64,000 nt of DNA. It comes from Salinibacterium sp. SWN248 (GTDB lineage Bacteria > Actinomycetota > Actinomycetes > Actinomycetales > Microbacteriaceae). The notes under the pieces were generated by a model. The model was given only the letters and a program-made list of their open reading frames with translations, was not told the origin of the DNA and searched no databases. The position numbers were made by a program, and so were the translations under genes. The stretch covers positions 1,077,719-1,141,718 of the forward strand of contig NZ_JADYWW010000001.1 in NCBI RefSeq assembly GCF_015864575.1, in the 5' to 3' direction. Shown here in pieces: positions 1 to 7,656 of the stretch (position 1 is its first letter; every line of letters begins with the position of its first letter).

Positions 1-22
1 GGGGGGGGGGGGGGGGGGGGGG
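1..22. other. Homopolymer G run at the window edge
   Basis: The first 22 bases are all G, directly followed by a normal terminator and gene end. A G run this long ending exactly at the sequence boundary is most simply an assembly or sequencing artefact at a contig end. A genuine G tract cannot be excluded from the sequence alone. Confidence 0.8.
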
Positions 23-25
23 CGC

Positions 26-60
26 AAAAAAGTTCAGGCCCCGCCGAAGCGGAGCCTGAA
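26..60 (-). terminator. Rho-independent terminator of the biotin carboxylase gene
   Basis: Read on the minus strand, a 12-bp stem (33-44 with 49-60, one G-U pair) closes a TTCG tetraloop and is followed by CTTTTTT (complement of 26-32). It lies 23 bases after the stop codon of the carboxylase gene. Stem, UUCG loop and T run together make a textbook intrinsic terminator. Confidence 0.9.
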
Positions 61-83
61 ATGTGGATCGGCGTGCTGAGTTC

Positions 84-1838
84 CTAGTCGGCGATGTTCA
101 GGAGCAAATGACCCGAGGACACCGTGAGGCCGACACTGGCGTTCATCGTCGCGATAACGCCATCTTTGTGAGCGACGAGTGGCTGCTCCATCTTCATGGC
201 TTCAAGCACGAGGATGAGGTCGCCCTTGACGACCTTGTCGCCCTCGGCAACCGCGACCTTCACGATCGTTGCCTGCATCGGGGCCTTGACCGAGTCGCCC
301 GTGATGGTGTTGACGCTGGATGCTGCACGACGTTTCGGAGCGGCTGAGAGCGTTGCGCCGGTCGAGGTGCTCGGTACCAGTTTCGAGGGGAGGTTCACTT
401 CGACACGCTTGCCGTTGACCTCAACGACCACGTTGTGGCGAGCTACAGCAGGCGTCTCGTCAGCGAGTGATCCGGTCCACGGCTCAATGTCGTTGTCGAA
501 CTCGGTCTCGATCCAGCGTGTGTAGATGGTAAACGGTTCGCTCGTGAACGCAGGATCGCGAACGATCTTGCGGTGGAACGGAAGCACCGTCGGGAGACCA
601 GCAACCTCGAACTCGTCGAGGGCGCGGCGTGAACGCTCGAGAGCATCCTCGCGGCTGGAGCCGGTAACGATGAGCTTGGCGAGCAGGGAGTCGAAGGCTC
701 CACTGATCTCGTCGCCGGTCGTGACACCGCTGTCGACGCGGATGCCAGGGCCGCCAGGCATGCGCAGAACGTGCACGGGGCCGGGGGAGGGCATGAAGTT
801 GAGTCCGGCATCCTCACCATTGATGCGGAACTCGAAGGAGTGACCGCGCGGGATGGGATCGTCGTAGTCGAGAACTCCGCCTTCAGCGATGCGGAACTGC
901 TCCCGCACGAGGTCGATGCCCGTCACTTCTTCGGAGACGGGGTGTTCGACCTGGAGGCGAGTGTTCACTTCGAGGAACGAGATTGTGCCGTCCTTGGCGA
1001 CCAAGAACTCACACGTGCCGGCACCGAGGTAGCCGACCTCGCGCAGGATCGCTTTGGACGATTCGTAGAGGGCTTTATTCTGCTCATCGCTCAGGAACGG
1101 GGCCGGCGCTTCTTCCACAAGCTTCTGGTGGCGACGCTGCAGCGAGCAGTCGCGAGTCGAGATCACGACGACGTTGCCGTGAGCATCCGCAAGACACTGA
1201 GTTTCAACGTGGCGCGGCTGGTCGAGGTACTTCTCGACGAAGCACTCGCCGCGACCGAACGCGGCGACAGCCTCGCGGGTAGCGGAATCGAACAGTTCGG
1301 GGATCTCTTCGCGAGTGCGGGCAACCTTGAGGCCACGACCGCCGCCGCCGAATGCTGCCTTGATGGCAACGGGAAGGCCGTGAAGATCGACAAAGTCGAG
1401 AACCTCAGCTGCGCCCGTCACCGGGTTCAGCGTTCCGGGAGCGAGCGGTGCGCCGACCTTCTCCGCAATGTGGCGGGCGGAAACCTTGTCGCCCAGCTTC
1501 TCGATGGCATCGGGTGAGGGGCCGATCCAAATGATGCCAGCGTCGATGACGGCGCGAGCAAACTCGGCGTTCTCGGCCAAGAAGCCATAGCCGGGGTGAA
1601 TGGCGTCCGCACCAGAACGGCGAGCGATCGATAAAATCTTGTCGATCACGAGATACGTCTCAGCGCTCGTGGAGCCCTCGAGGGCATACGCCTCGTCGGC
1701 GAGCTTCACGTGCCGAGCATCCCGGTCCTGATCGGCGTAGACCGCCACTGAACCGATGCCACTGTCTTTAGCCGCGCGGATAACGCGAACGGCGATCTCT
1801 CCGCGGTTGGCGATGAGAACCTTCGTAATACGAGCCAT
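84..1838 (-). CDS. accA: Acyl-CoA carboxylase alpha subunit (biotin carboxylase-BCCP fusion)
   Basis: This 584-residue protein carboxylates its own biotin with ATP and bicarbonate and passes the carboxyl group to a carboxyltransferase beta subunit to make malonyl-CoA or methylmalonyl-CoA. It has the biotin carboxylase N-domain ([10 protein letters not shown] at 81-90), an ATP-grasp core with the glycine loop FGGGGRG near 163-169 and [10 protein letters not shown] further on, and a C-terminal biotinyl domain with EAMKM, the biotinylated lysine being K549. Length and fusion are normal for actinobacterial AccA. The likely partners, beta and epsilon subunits and biotin ligase, lie 6-8 kb away at 7.4-10.2 kb. 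It ends in a strong terminator. Which acyl-CoA it serves cannot be told from this subunit. Confidence 0.95.
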   Translation of the reverse strand: MARITKVLIANRGEIAVRVIRAAKDSGIGSVAVYADQDRDARHVKLADEAYALEGSTSAETYLVIDKILSIARRSGADAIHPGYGFLAENAEFARAVIDAGIIWIGPSPDAIEKLGDKVSARHIAEKVGAPLAPGTLNPVTGAAEVLDFVDLHGLPVAIKAAFGGGGRGLKVARTREEIPELFDSATREAVAAFGRGECFVEKYLDQPRHVETQCLADAHGNVVVISTRDCSLQRRHQKLVEEAPAPFLSDEQNKALYESSKAILREVGYLGAGTCEFLVAKDGTISFLEVNTRLQVEHPVSEEVTGIDLVREQFRIAEGGVLDYDDPIPRGHSFEFRINGEDAGLNFMPSPGPVHVLRMPGGPGIRVDSGVTTGDEISGAFDSLLAKLIVTGSSREDALERSRRALDEFEVAGLPTVLPFHRKIVRDPAFTSEPFTIYTRWIETEFDNDIEPWTGSLADETPAVARHNVVVEVNGKRVEVNLPSKLVPSTSTGATLSAAPKRRAASSVNTITGDSVKAPMQATIVKVAVAEGDKVVKGDLILVLEAMKMEQPLVAHKDGVIATMNASVGLTVSSGHLLLNIAD

Positions 1839-1846
1839 AGTGACCT

Positions 1847-1852
1847 AGCTTA
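1847..1852 (-). promoter_or_regulatory. Possible -10 box of accA
   Basis: TAAGCT on the minus strand lies 8 bases before the ATG. This is slightly longer than the 6-7 bases seen at the other leaderless-type starts here, so transcription would begin at or just before the start codon. No clear -35 box is visible. Confidence 0.45.
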
Positions 1853-1916
1853 TGGGGATGACGGCCGAAGCCTTGGGGTGAAGCGCACAAAAATATGGGA
1901 CAAGCACTGTGAATGC

Positions 1917-2561
1917 CTACAGAGAAGGCCGATCGATGTTCCAGAGATCCGTCCACTCGGCGTCAAACTCACGCATGAGCTGGCGCACCAACGACACCGA
2001 GAGTCCCACGACAGCGTGCGGATCACCCTCGATGCTCTCGATGAAAGCGGCGCCGAGGCTGTCGATAGTGAACGAGCCGGCAACTTTCAGCGGCTCTCCG
2101 GTAGCGACGTAGGCATCGATTTCGGCATCCGAAATATTGGCGGCGAAGCTCACGCTTGCGCTGGAGACAGCACCGGTTGCGCGACCAAGCTGGCCTCCAC
2201 GGTGATCAATGAGCCAGTGCCCGGAATGCAATACTCCGGTGCGGCCGCGCTGAGCGAGCCACCGTTGTCGAGCAATCTCGGGTTCATGTGGCTTTCCGAA
2301 TAATTCGCCATCCAATTCAAAAGCAGAATCTCCGCCAAGAATGAAGCCATCGATAGGGGCGCCGTTGACGAGAGCACCAACGACAGCTTCCGCCTTGGCG
2401 CGGGCCAACAACTCAACAAGTCCGGGGCCATCGAGCGGGCCAGGGGCTGCAGCAGCAACCGCTTCTTCGTCGACGCCAGAGGCCAAAAGCACGGGGTCGA
2501 CGCCCGCCGCGCGCAGGGTTGCGAGTCGCGCAGGAGAGGTGGACGCAAGATAAAGGCGCAC
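1917..2561 (-). CDS. maf: Maf-like nucleotide pyrophosphatase
   Basis: A 214-residue member of the Maf/YceF/YhdE family, which hydrolyses non-canonical or modified nucleoside triphosphates to monophosphates in the cytoplasm. The N-terminus carries the family signature SxSPxR (residues 7-12). A GGDSAF...LFGKP segment and an EPLKVAGSFTID...IEGD segment match the catalytic and substrate-binding parts of Maf. The reading frame stays open upstream, but the start chosen is GTG at 2561: it begins exactly at the conserved VRLYLASTSP and has AGGAG five bases before it. It is divergent from the methyltransferase at 2583 with only 21 bases between start codons, so its promoter must lie inside that neighbour. 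Confidence 0.88.
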   Translation of the reverse strand: MRLYLASTSPARLATLRAAGVDPVLLASGVDEEAVAAAAPGPLDGPGLVELLARAKAEAVVGALVNGAPIDGFILGGDSAFELDGELFGKPHEPEIARQRWLAQRGRTGVLHSGHWLIDHRGGQLGRATGAVSSASVSFAANISDAEIDAYVATGEPLKVAGSFTIDSLGAAFIESIEGDPHAVVGLSVSLVRQLMREFDAEWTDLWNIDRPSL

Positions 2562-2570
2562 AAAGGCTCC

Positions 2571-2576
2571 TATGCT
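2571..2576 (+). promoter_or_regulatory. -10 box for a leaderless transcript of the RNA methyltransferase
   Basis: TATGCT ends 6 bases before the ATG at 2583. That spacing puts the transcription start on the start codon, and no Shine-Dalgarno sequence fits between them. The box overlaps the 5' leader of the divergent maf gene. Confidence 0.65.
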
Positions 2577-2582
2577 CAAGGG

Positions 2583-3815
2583 ATGGGTGAATTGCTTGGC
2601 GAAATGATCGAAGTAGACGTTACCAACATTGCGCACGGGGGTGTCAGTGTGGCGCGGCACGACGGCCGTGTCGTGTTCGTCTCCGACGCGATCCCGGGTG
2701 AACGCGTGCAAGCGCGCATTACCGACGACAACAAGAAGTCGTTCTGGCGCGCCGAAACGGTGAAGGTCGTCACGCCGAGTGAGTACCGCCAAGAGCATGT
2801 GTGGTCAGCCTCGAGTGTTGACCGCGACCCCGACAATCGCGCCGGTGGCGCCGAGTTTGGCCACATCGAGCTCGGTCATCAGCGTGTGCTCAAGGCACAG
2901 ATTCTCCACGAATCGCTCGAGCGCATGGCCAAAGTCATGCTCGCGCCCGTCGTCGAAGCCGTTCCCGGTGACGATGAACGCAAGGGACTCGGATGGCGCA
3001 CCCGCGTCAGCCTGCACGTTGACGAACACGGAAATGTTGGCCCGTTCGCGGCCCGTTCGCACCGCGTTATCTCGGTCGCCGACCTGCCGCTCGCCACTCC
3101 AGAGCTCTCTGCCGGTGCACCGCTCGGTGAAAACTTTGATGGCTTCGAGCGCGTAGACATCCTGAATCCCAGCTCGGGCGGAGTTCGCCTGATCATGGGT
3201 AAGCAGAAGCCGCAGGTCATCACCGAAACTGTGGGGGAGCGCGAATTCACACTGCTCGATTCCGGATTCTGGCAAGTGCACCACGGCGCTGCCGCGATGC
3301 TGACGTCTGCCGTGCAAGACGCGATCGATCCCGCTCTGTTTGACCCTGCGGCATCCAACCTCGATTTGTATGGGGGAGTCGGGCTGTTCGCCGCCGCGGT
3401 GGGCGACAAATTTGGTCCAACGACCAAGATCACTACCGTCGAAGCCGAGTCGTCGGCAACCGATCACGCCGCCAATAATCTCTCGGACTGGTTGGGCGCC
3501 CATGCCGAAACTGGCCGCGTTGACCGGTGGCTGCGTCAGCACCTCAAAGAAGCTACGGCTGTTGAGCGTGACCGTCTGGAACGCTCCACGATCATTCTCG
3601 ACCCGCCGCGGTCGGGTGCTGGTCGGGAAGTTGTCGACCTCGTTGCCAAGGCGCGCCCTGCGCAAATTGTGTATGTTGCGTGTGACCCTGTCGCCTTCGC
3701 GCGGGATGTTGCCTTCTTCTCCGAGCGCGGCTACGAACTCTCGGGAGTTCGAGCGTTCGATCTCTTCCCGCACACTCACCATGTCGAGGCTGTGGGAACG
3801 TTCACACGTAACTAG
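2583..3815 (+). CDS. TRAM-domain SAM-dependent RNA methyltransferase (TrmA/RumA family)
   Basis: A 410-residue RNA uracil-C5 methyltransferase-like protein. Residues 1-60 form a TRAM RNA-binding domain. The methyltransferase core shows SAM motif I DLYGGVG (261-267), the DPPRSG motif (340-345), the nucleophile C367 in ACDPV, and the terminal FPHTHHVE, where E402 is the expected general base. The iron-sulfur cluster cysteines of RumA (CGGC pattern) are replaced: the aligned stretch reads AGGAEFGH (88-95), so this is the cluster-free actinobacterial form. It probably methylates a uridine in rRNA or tRNA, but the target cannot be read from sequence. The start codon is leaderless. Confidence 0.9.
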   Translation: MGELLGEMIEVDVTNIAHGGVSVARHDGRVVFVSDAIPGERVQARITDDNKKSFWRAETVKVVTPSEYRQEHVWSASSVDRDPDNRAGGAEFGHIELGHQRVLKAQILHESLERMAKVMLAPVVEAVPGDDERKGLGWRTRVSLHVDEHGNVGPFAARSHRVISVADLPLATPELSAGAPLGENFDGFERVDILNPSSGGVRLIMGKQKPQVITETVGEREFTLLDSGFWQVHHGAAAMLTSAVQDAIDPALFDPAASNLDLYGGVGLFAAAVGDKFGPTTKITTVEAESSATDHAANNLSDWLGAHAETGRVDRWLRQHLKEATAVERDRLERSTIILDPPRSGAGREVVDLVAKARPAQIVYVACDPVAFARDVAFFSERGYELSGVRAFDLFPHTHHVEAVGTFTRN

Positions 3816-3896
3816 CTCAGTGTGTTGGGCTGACAAAGCCGCATGTTCGCGCTCTCTCGCACTACTATGGGGGACAGAAACTCAGGAGGACGCCAC

Positions 3897-4607
3897 ATGG
3901 CCCAGACAGAACCATCCGGGACAGAAACGCCCAGTGAGAGTGCCCAGCGCAATATCACCGTCGCTGTCGTCGATGACCACGAATCAGTGCGATTGGGCCT
4001 CAAGGCTGCCTTTATTGACGAGGGATACGACTTCGTTCTCGCCGCAGCAACCGTGAAAGAACTTGTAGAAGGCCTCAACGGCCGTGAAGTCGATGTCGTT
4101 GTGCTCGACCTGTCACTCGGTGATGGCTCGACCGTCACCGACAACGTCAAGAATGTTCAGGCCACTGGCTCCGCCGTGCTCGTGCACAGCATCGCTGACC
4201 GAGTCGCCAGCGTGCGAGAAGCGCTTGCTGCCGGCGCCGCCGGAGTGATCCCTAAGTCGTCGGCTACCAAGACCGTGCTCGCCGCCGCTGCAACCGTCGC
4301 CCGCGGAGAGGTGCTCAACAATCTTGAATGGGCCACCGCTATTGACGCCGACCGCGACTTCTCCAAAGCACAACTCGGTCGCCGCGAGCGTGAAATCCTG
4401 CACCTCTACGCCTCGGGACTGCCGCTCAAGCTTGCAGCCCAGCAGCTCGGCATCGGTTACTCAACCGCTCGCGAATACCTCGACCGCATTCGTGTCAAGT
4501 ACGTCGAGGTCGGACGCCCAGCGCCCACCAAGGTAGATCTATTGCGCCGCGCAGTCGAAGACGGCATCCTGCCGGGACTCGATTCTGAAGGCGGCGATGG
4601 CCACTAG
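3897..4607 (+). CDS. LuxR/NarL-type response regulator
   Basis: A 236-residue two-component response regulator. The receiver domain (about 19-135) has the acidic pair D26-D27, phospho-acceptor D71, S98 and K120. A LuxR-type helix-turn-helix occupies about 158-222. ATG at 3897 is chosen because AGGAGG lies 7 bases upstream; an earlier in-frame ATG at 3843 lacks a ribosome site. A possible -10 box TACTAT lies at 3863-3868. The last 11 bases overlap the kinase gene, so the two are translationally coupled. The C-terminal tail is Gly/Asp-rich. The regulon is unknown. Confidence 0.92.
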   Translation: MAQTEPSGTETPSESAQRNITVAVVDDHESVRLGLKAAFIDEGYDFVLAAATVKELVEGLNGREVDVVVLDLSLGDGSTVTDNVKNVQATGSAVLVHSIADRVASVREALAAGAAGVIPKSSATKTVLAAAATVARGEVLNNLEWATAIDADRDFSKAQLGRREREILHLYASGLPLKLAAQQLGIGYSTAREYLDRIRVKYVEVGRPAPTKVDLLRRAVEDGILPGLDSEGGDGH

Positions 4608-5886
4608 CCTGGCGGTGGCGCGACCCGCGCCGACGGCAAAGCAGCCGCGAAACCCGATCAGCCGCAAACAGGTTGAGCGGGTTATTTCGCGTTCCGTGGC
4701 CGTTATTGGCCTGGTCTTTGGCGCCCAAACGCTGCCGTGGCTACTCGCCCAAACGAGCGAAGCCCAGCCGTGGTGGTTGCTGATTTTTGTTCCGGCGTTG
4801 TTCGGAATGCTCATCGTGGTTGTCGTTGCCTCGTTTGCCAACAAAGCAGTGCGTGCGGCGCACGGTACGTTCGCCGTGATCTACTTTCTTGCTCTGCTGA
4901 GTTGGCCGTTCACGGTGATCCCTGGCGTGGAAGTCTTCAGCGGAATCCATTGGCTCAACTACCTCATCACGGTAGCGACGGCCATGGCAGCAATTTCGTT
5001 CAGCCGAGTGCTTGCTACGATCTACCTCTTTGCTGCGCCGTTGGTGTACCTCATCGTGCGCATTCTCCCAGTGGGCGGTGGGGCGCCGTGGCAACTTGCA
5101 GTGCTCGAAACGTTCTACGCCCTCATTCTCGGCAGCGCGATCATGATTATCGTCACGATGCTTCGGCAGGCAGCATCCAACGTCGATAGTGCGCAAGCGA
5201 CGGCGCTATCGCGGTACGGCAATGCTGTGCGCCAGCACGCTACAGAAGTGGAACGCGTGCAGGTGGACTCAATCGTTCACGACAGTGTGCTCACGACGCT
5301 CATCTCAGCGGCTCGCGCCTACACACCCGAAGCTGAGCGGCTCGCGGCAGTCATGGCCGGCAATGCAATTGGCCATTTGCGTGAAGCCGCGGCAACGTCG
5401 CCCGACGACATCTCAACCGTGCAGGCCACTGATCTTGCACAACGGGTCGTCACCTCGGCAGAACTGCTCGCCTCTAATTTCACGTGCGCCGTTCGCAGCG
5501 TTGGCGCTCGCTCGCTCCCTATGGTCGCGGCAGAAGCAGTCCACTCTGCTGCGGTGCAGGCAATGATGAACAGCATCCAGCACGCGGGCGGCTCTGACAT
5601 TCAGCGCAGTGTCGAGGTGCGCGGTCTTGAAGGCAATGGCATCGAAGTTCTTGTCACCGATACCGGGGCGGGATTCGATCTGGACTATGTGCCGCAAGAA
5701 CGTCTCGGGGTTCGGGTATCGATTGTGGAACGAGTGGCGAATGCCGGTGGTCGAACGGCTATTGCCTCGGTTCCCGGTGCGGGAACACAAATCTGCATCC
5801 AGTGGCCGCACGGCAATCGCAGTGACGAAGTAAATACTGAAAGCGTGCGCACGATCGAGAACGACGCCCAGGGGGATGAGCTGTGA
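4597..5886 (+). CDS. Membrane sensor histidine kinase, NarL-partner type
   Basis: A 429-residue histidine kinase. About six hydrophobic segments lie between residues 33 and 187, with only short loops, so the stimulus is probably sensed in or at the membrane. The dimerisation box ER..VDSIVHDSVL places the phospho-accepting histidine at H228. The ATPase domain shows N325 (N-box), DTGAGF (355-360, G1 box) and an RLGVRVSI segment (369-376). It overlaps the response regulator by 11 bases and the next gene by 4, giving a three-gene operon. The cognate regulator is the product of the gene just upstream. The signal is unknown. Confidence 0.9.
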   Translation: MATSLAVARPAPTAKQPRNPISRKQVERVISRSVAVIGLVFGAQTLPWLLAQTSEAQPWWLLIFVPALFGMLIVVVVASFANKAVRAAHGTFAVIYFLALLSWPFTVIPGVEVFSGIHWLNYLITVATAMAAISFSRVLATIYLFAAPLVYLIVRILPVGGGAPWQLAVLETFYALILGSAIMIIVTMLRQAASNVDSAQATALSRYGNAVRQHATEVERVQVDSIVHDSVLTTLISAARAYTPEAERLAAVMAGNAIGHLREAAATSPDDISTVQATDLAQRVVTSAELLASNFTCAVRSVGARSLPMVAAEAVHSAAVQAMMNSIQHAGGSDIQRSVEVRGLEGNGIEVLVTDTGAGFDLDYVPQERLGVRVSIVERVANAGGRTAIASVPGAGTQICIQWPHGNRSDEVNTESVRTIENDAQGDEL

Positions 5887-6932
5887 ACATCGGAGTCCCT
5901 CGCTACCTGATCGTCGGCATGGCGGCGCTCTTCTCGGCGTACCACATTGTTTTGGCGAACTACACGATCGATATCCCTGACACACCCGGTCCGATCTACG
6001 TTGCCATGGTTCTTTACGGTGTGGCTACGATCGTCAGCCTGTTGCCGTGGGGCCCCGTGCGGATGCCCGTCTGGATGGCGACCTTCAACTTCGCCACCGT
6101 CGTCGCGATCTCACTGCTCGTCGCCAACGAGCTCGACTTCACTCGCGAGGGTGGCACCGGTTACGCAACGTGGTACGTCGCCGCGAGCGGAACCCTGTTG
6201 ACGATCACCTCGACCCGTGGGCGCCACACCTTCGCCTGGTTAGGCATCGGGTTTCTCGTGGCACACACGTTTAGCCTTGGCCCCGTTGGGCCAGCTGGTC
6301 TCTTCAGCCTGGGCATCATCGGAAGCGCGTCCTGGGTTGCTGTCTCGCACGTGCTCTCGAGTGGACTGGCGAAGGCATCCAAGGATGCTCAGCGGTTCGT
6401 TCTCGCTGAGCAGGAAGCGACCGACTGGCAGGCGGCGCAAGATGCCCACGTGCACGAACGGCAATTCCGGCTCGAGCAGACCGGAATGATGGCGCTCGAC
6501 ATGCTCGAACGAATTCGGGAAACCGACGGTGATTTGTCGGAAGCCGAACGCCGAGAGTGCCTCAACCTTGAGGGAGCCATCCGCGATGAGATTCGCGGTC
6601 GCAAACTCCTGAACGATGCCGTGCGCGACCAAGTGATGATCGCTCGTCGCCGTGGAGCCACGGTGACCCTGCTCGATGAGGGCGGGATTGACGACCTGTC
6701 AGATGAGGACCTCGATCGGGTGCTCAACCGCCTTGCGCAAGCGATCCAGTCGACGAGCGCAGACAAGGTGATTGCGCGCACCGTTCCTGAGGGATCGGAT
6801 GTCGCGATTACGGTGGTGGGGTTGCACAGCGCCGGCGATGGCGAATCAAGCGCTCTCGGTCTGGATTCACTCGAAGAGGATGTCGTTGACATCTGGCTCG
6901 AGATCCCGCGCGTCGACAGCATCAGCGTCTAG
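5883..6932 (+). CDS. Membrane protein with a degenerate kinase-like cytoplasmic domain
   Basis: A 349-residue protein starting with GTG that overlaps the kinase stop by 4 bases. Residues 5-160 hold five or six hydrophobic helices. A polar, probably helical stretch (about 165-225) is followed by LEGAIRDEIRGRKLLND, then RRRGATVTLLDEGG and a C-terminal alpha/beta segment. This layout resembles the C-terminal half of actinobacterial sensor kinases, but I find no phospho-accepting histidine, no N-box asparagine and no DxGxG ATP loop. I infer an inactive kinase-like partner that could modulate the upstream kinase. A plain hypothetical membrane protein is the conservative reading. Confidence 0.7.
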   Translation: MNIGVPRYLIVGMAALFSAYHIVLANYTIDIPDTPGPIYVAMVLYGVATIVSLLPWGPVRMPVWMATFNFATVVAISLLVANELDFTREGGTGYATWYVAASGTLLTITSTRGRHTFAWLGIGFLVAHTFSLGPVGPAGLFSLGIIGSASWVAVSHVLSSGLAKASKDAQRFVLAEQEATDWQAAQDAHVHERQFRLEQTGMMALDMLERIRETDGDLSEAERRECLNLEGAIRDEIRGRKLLNDAVRDQVMIARRRGATVTLLDEGGIDDLSDEDLDRVLNRLAQAIQSTSADKVIARTVPEGSDVAITVVGLHSAGDGESSALGLDSLEEDVVDIWLEIPRVDSISV

Positions 6933-7068
6933 CGGCACTGGTCGCGCCCTCTGCGTGTGGCGGGCTGAGCGCGTTGTCGTGTGCTCAAACGTGGTTCTAA
7001 CGCCGGAGAGCCCCGCTGAAGGCTCTGCGTGGTGCGTGTGCTGGCGGTGGGCCGACTGGTTAAAGGCG

Positions 7069-7110
7069 GAAGGACCGGAGTGGCTATAAGAAGCACTTCT
7101 CCGGTCCTTC
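7069..7110. repeat. Inverted repeat 1: perfect 12-bp stem
   Basis: GAAGGACCGGAG at 7069-7080 is matched exactly by its reverse complement at 7099-7110 across an 18-base loop. No T run follows on either strand. It may stop the regulator/kinase operon ending at 6932, or be part of a larger structured element with the next two repeats. Confidence 0.8.
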
Positions 7111-7119
7111 GCTAGAACC

Positions 7120-7156
7120 CGGATCAGGACGATAACCCGAATACCGTCCTGATCCG
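7120..7156. repeat. Inverted repeat 2: perfect 12-bp stem
   Basis: CGGATCAGGACG at 7120-7131 pairs exactly with 7145-7156 across a 13-base loop. It begins 9 bases after repeat 1 and shares no sequence with it, so the two arose separately or diverged while pairing was maintained. Confidence 0.8.
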
Positions 7157-7159
7157 CCC

Positions 7160-7200
7160 CCAAAGAATTGGCCCGCTTACCCTAGTCGGCCAATCTTTGG
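7160..7200. repeat. Inverted repeat 3: 13-bp stem with one bulged base
   Basis: CCAAAGAATTGGCC at 7160-7173 pairs with GGCCAATCTTTGG at 7188-7200, one A being bulged, across a 14-base loop. It begins 3 bases after repeat 2. No T run follows on either strand. Confidence 0.78.
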
Positions 7201-7351
7201 CGGTGTAACTCCTATGGAGATCCACCTAGCAGTTAATATTCTGCATCATGCAAACAACTAACAAAGTCGGTTTTTAGGGGGACTCTCGGGGGACAATTCG
7301 TCAATTCAGGTGACAAAGTGGCCCTAATTTACAGTTTTCGACGAAATCCGC

Positions 7352-7367
7352 ACCCCGCGAACGGGGT
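7352..7367 (-). repeat. Short hairpin with a UUCG loop on the minus strand
   Basis: ACCCCG and CGGGGT flank CGAA, which reads TTCG on the minus strand. A C(UUCG)G loop is unusually stable in RNA. It lies about 50 bases past the end of the accD-accE operon and could be a back-up terminator, although no T run follows. Confidence 0.5.
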
Positions 7368-7406
7368 ACGACTACGAAACCACATGTTTTCGTCAAAAGG
7401 CGGTGC

Positions 7407-7428
7407 AAAAGCGCCGTCGCTAGCGGCG
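7407..7428 (-). terminator. Terminator of the accD-accE operon
   Basis: On the minus strand CGCCG (7428-7424) pairs with CGGCG (7416-7412) and is followed by CTTTT (7411-7407). The hairpin includes the accE stop codon. The stem is short, so termination may be incomplete. Confidence 0.55.
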
Positions 7429-7656
7429 AGCGCTCGCCTTCCATGCCCCAGGACCGGGAGTGAGCGGTTGCCGAATCGGTCGTTGGCTGCGGGCCCATGC
7501 CGTGATCGGGGCCATCTCATCGGCTCCTGCAAGTTCTGCGGACTCGAGCAGGGCGGCACGAACGACCGCCGTAACTGCTGCGGCCTCCTCTGTCGTGACG
7601 TTGCGCGAGACGATGCGGATGTCGGCCGGCTCGTCCTGCGTGTGCTTGCCGGTCAC
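7420..7656 (-). CDS. accE: Acyl-CoA carboxylase epsilon subunit
   Basis: A 78-residue protein that overlaps the end of the beta-subunit gene by 4 bases. It matches the small AccE/PccE family of Actinobacteria: an [20 protein letters not shown] segment (residues 13-32) followed by [17 protein letters not shown] near the C-terminus. In the known complexes the epsilon subunit binds the carboxyltransferase and strongly stimulates activity and assembly with the alpha subunit. Its presence confirms that the beta subunit belongs to the actinobacterial acyl-CoA carboxylase type. The C-terminal basic tail is typical. Confidence 0.9.
   Translation of the reverse strand: MTGKHTQDEPADIRIVSRNVTTEEAAAVTAVVRAALLESAELAGADEMAPITAWARSQRPIRQPLTPGPGAWKASARR

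Larger units (their letters stand above)
6933..7419. other. Gene-free region rich in inverted repeats between two convergent operons
   Basis: Both flanking operons end here. No credible open reading frame is present. The stretch carries at least six inverted repeats: 7007-7026 (AGAGCC arms), three long ones at 7069-7200, 7242-7252 (TGCAT-C-ATGCA), 7336-7346 (TTTCG-A-CGAAA) and 7352-7367. Bases from about 7200 to 7350 are noticeably AT-richer than the rest of the window. A 9-codon frame at 7248-7277 has no support. Some of the repeats may terminate the operons, but the number exceeds what that needs. Confidence 0.6.

Noticed and set aside
2805-3836. 343-codon frame on the minus strand
   Set aside because: It is antisense to the RNA methyltransferase, which is fully supported by motifs. 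The frame has no ribosome site or domain.
7248-7277. 9-codon reading frame in the inverted-repeat region
   Set aside because: TAATAT lies 8 bases before the ATG, but the product is too short to judge and there is no attenuator or gene just downstream on that strand.
6933-7419. Integration scar or mobile element in the gene-free region
   Set aside because: I found no transposase or integrase remnant, no tRNA, and no direct repeats flanking the region. The inverted repeats differ in sequence, unlike element ends.
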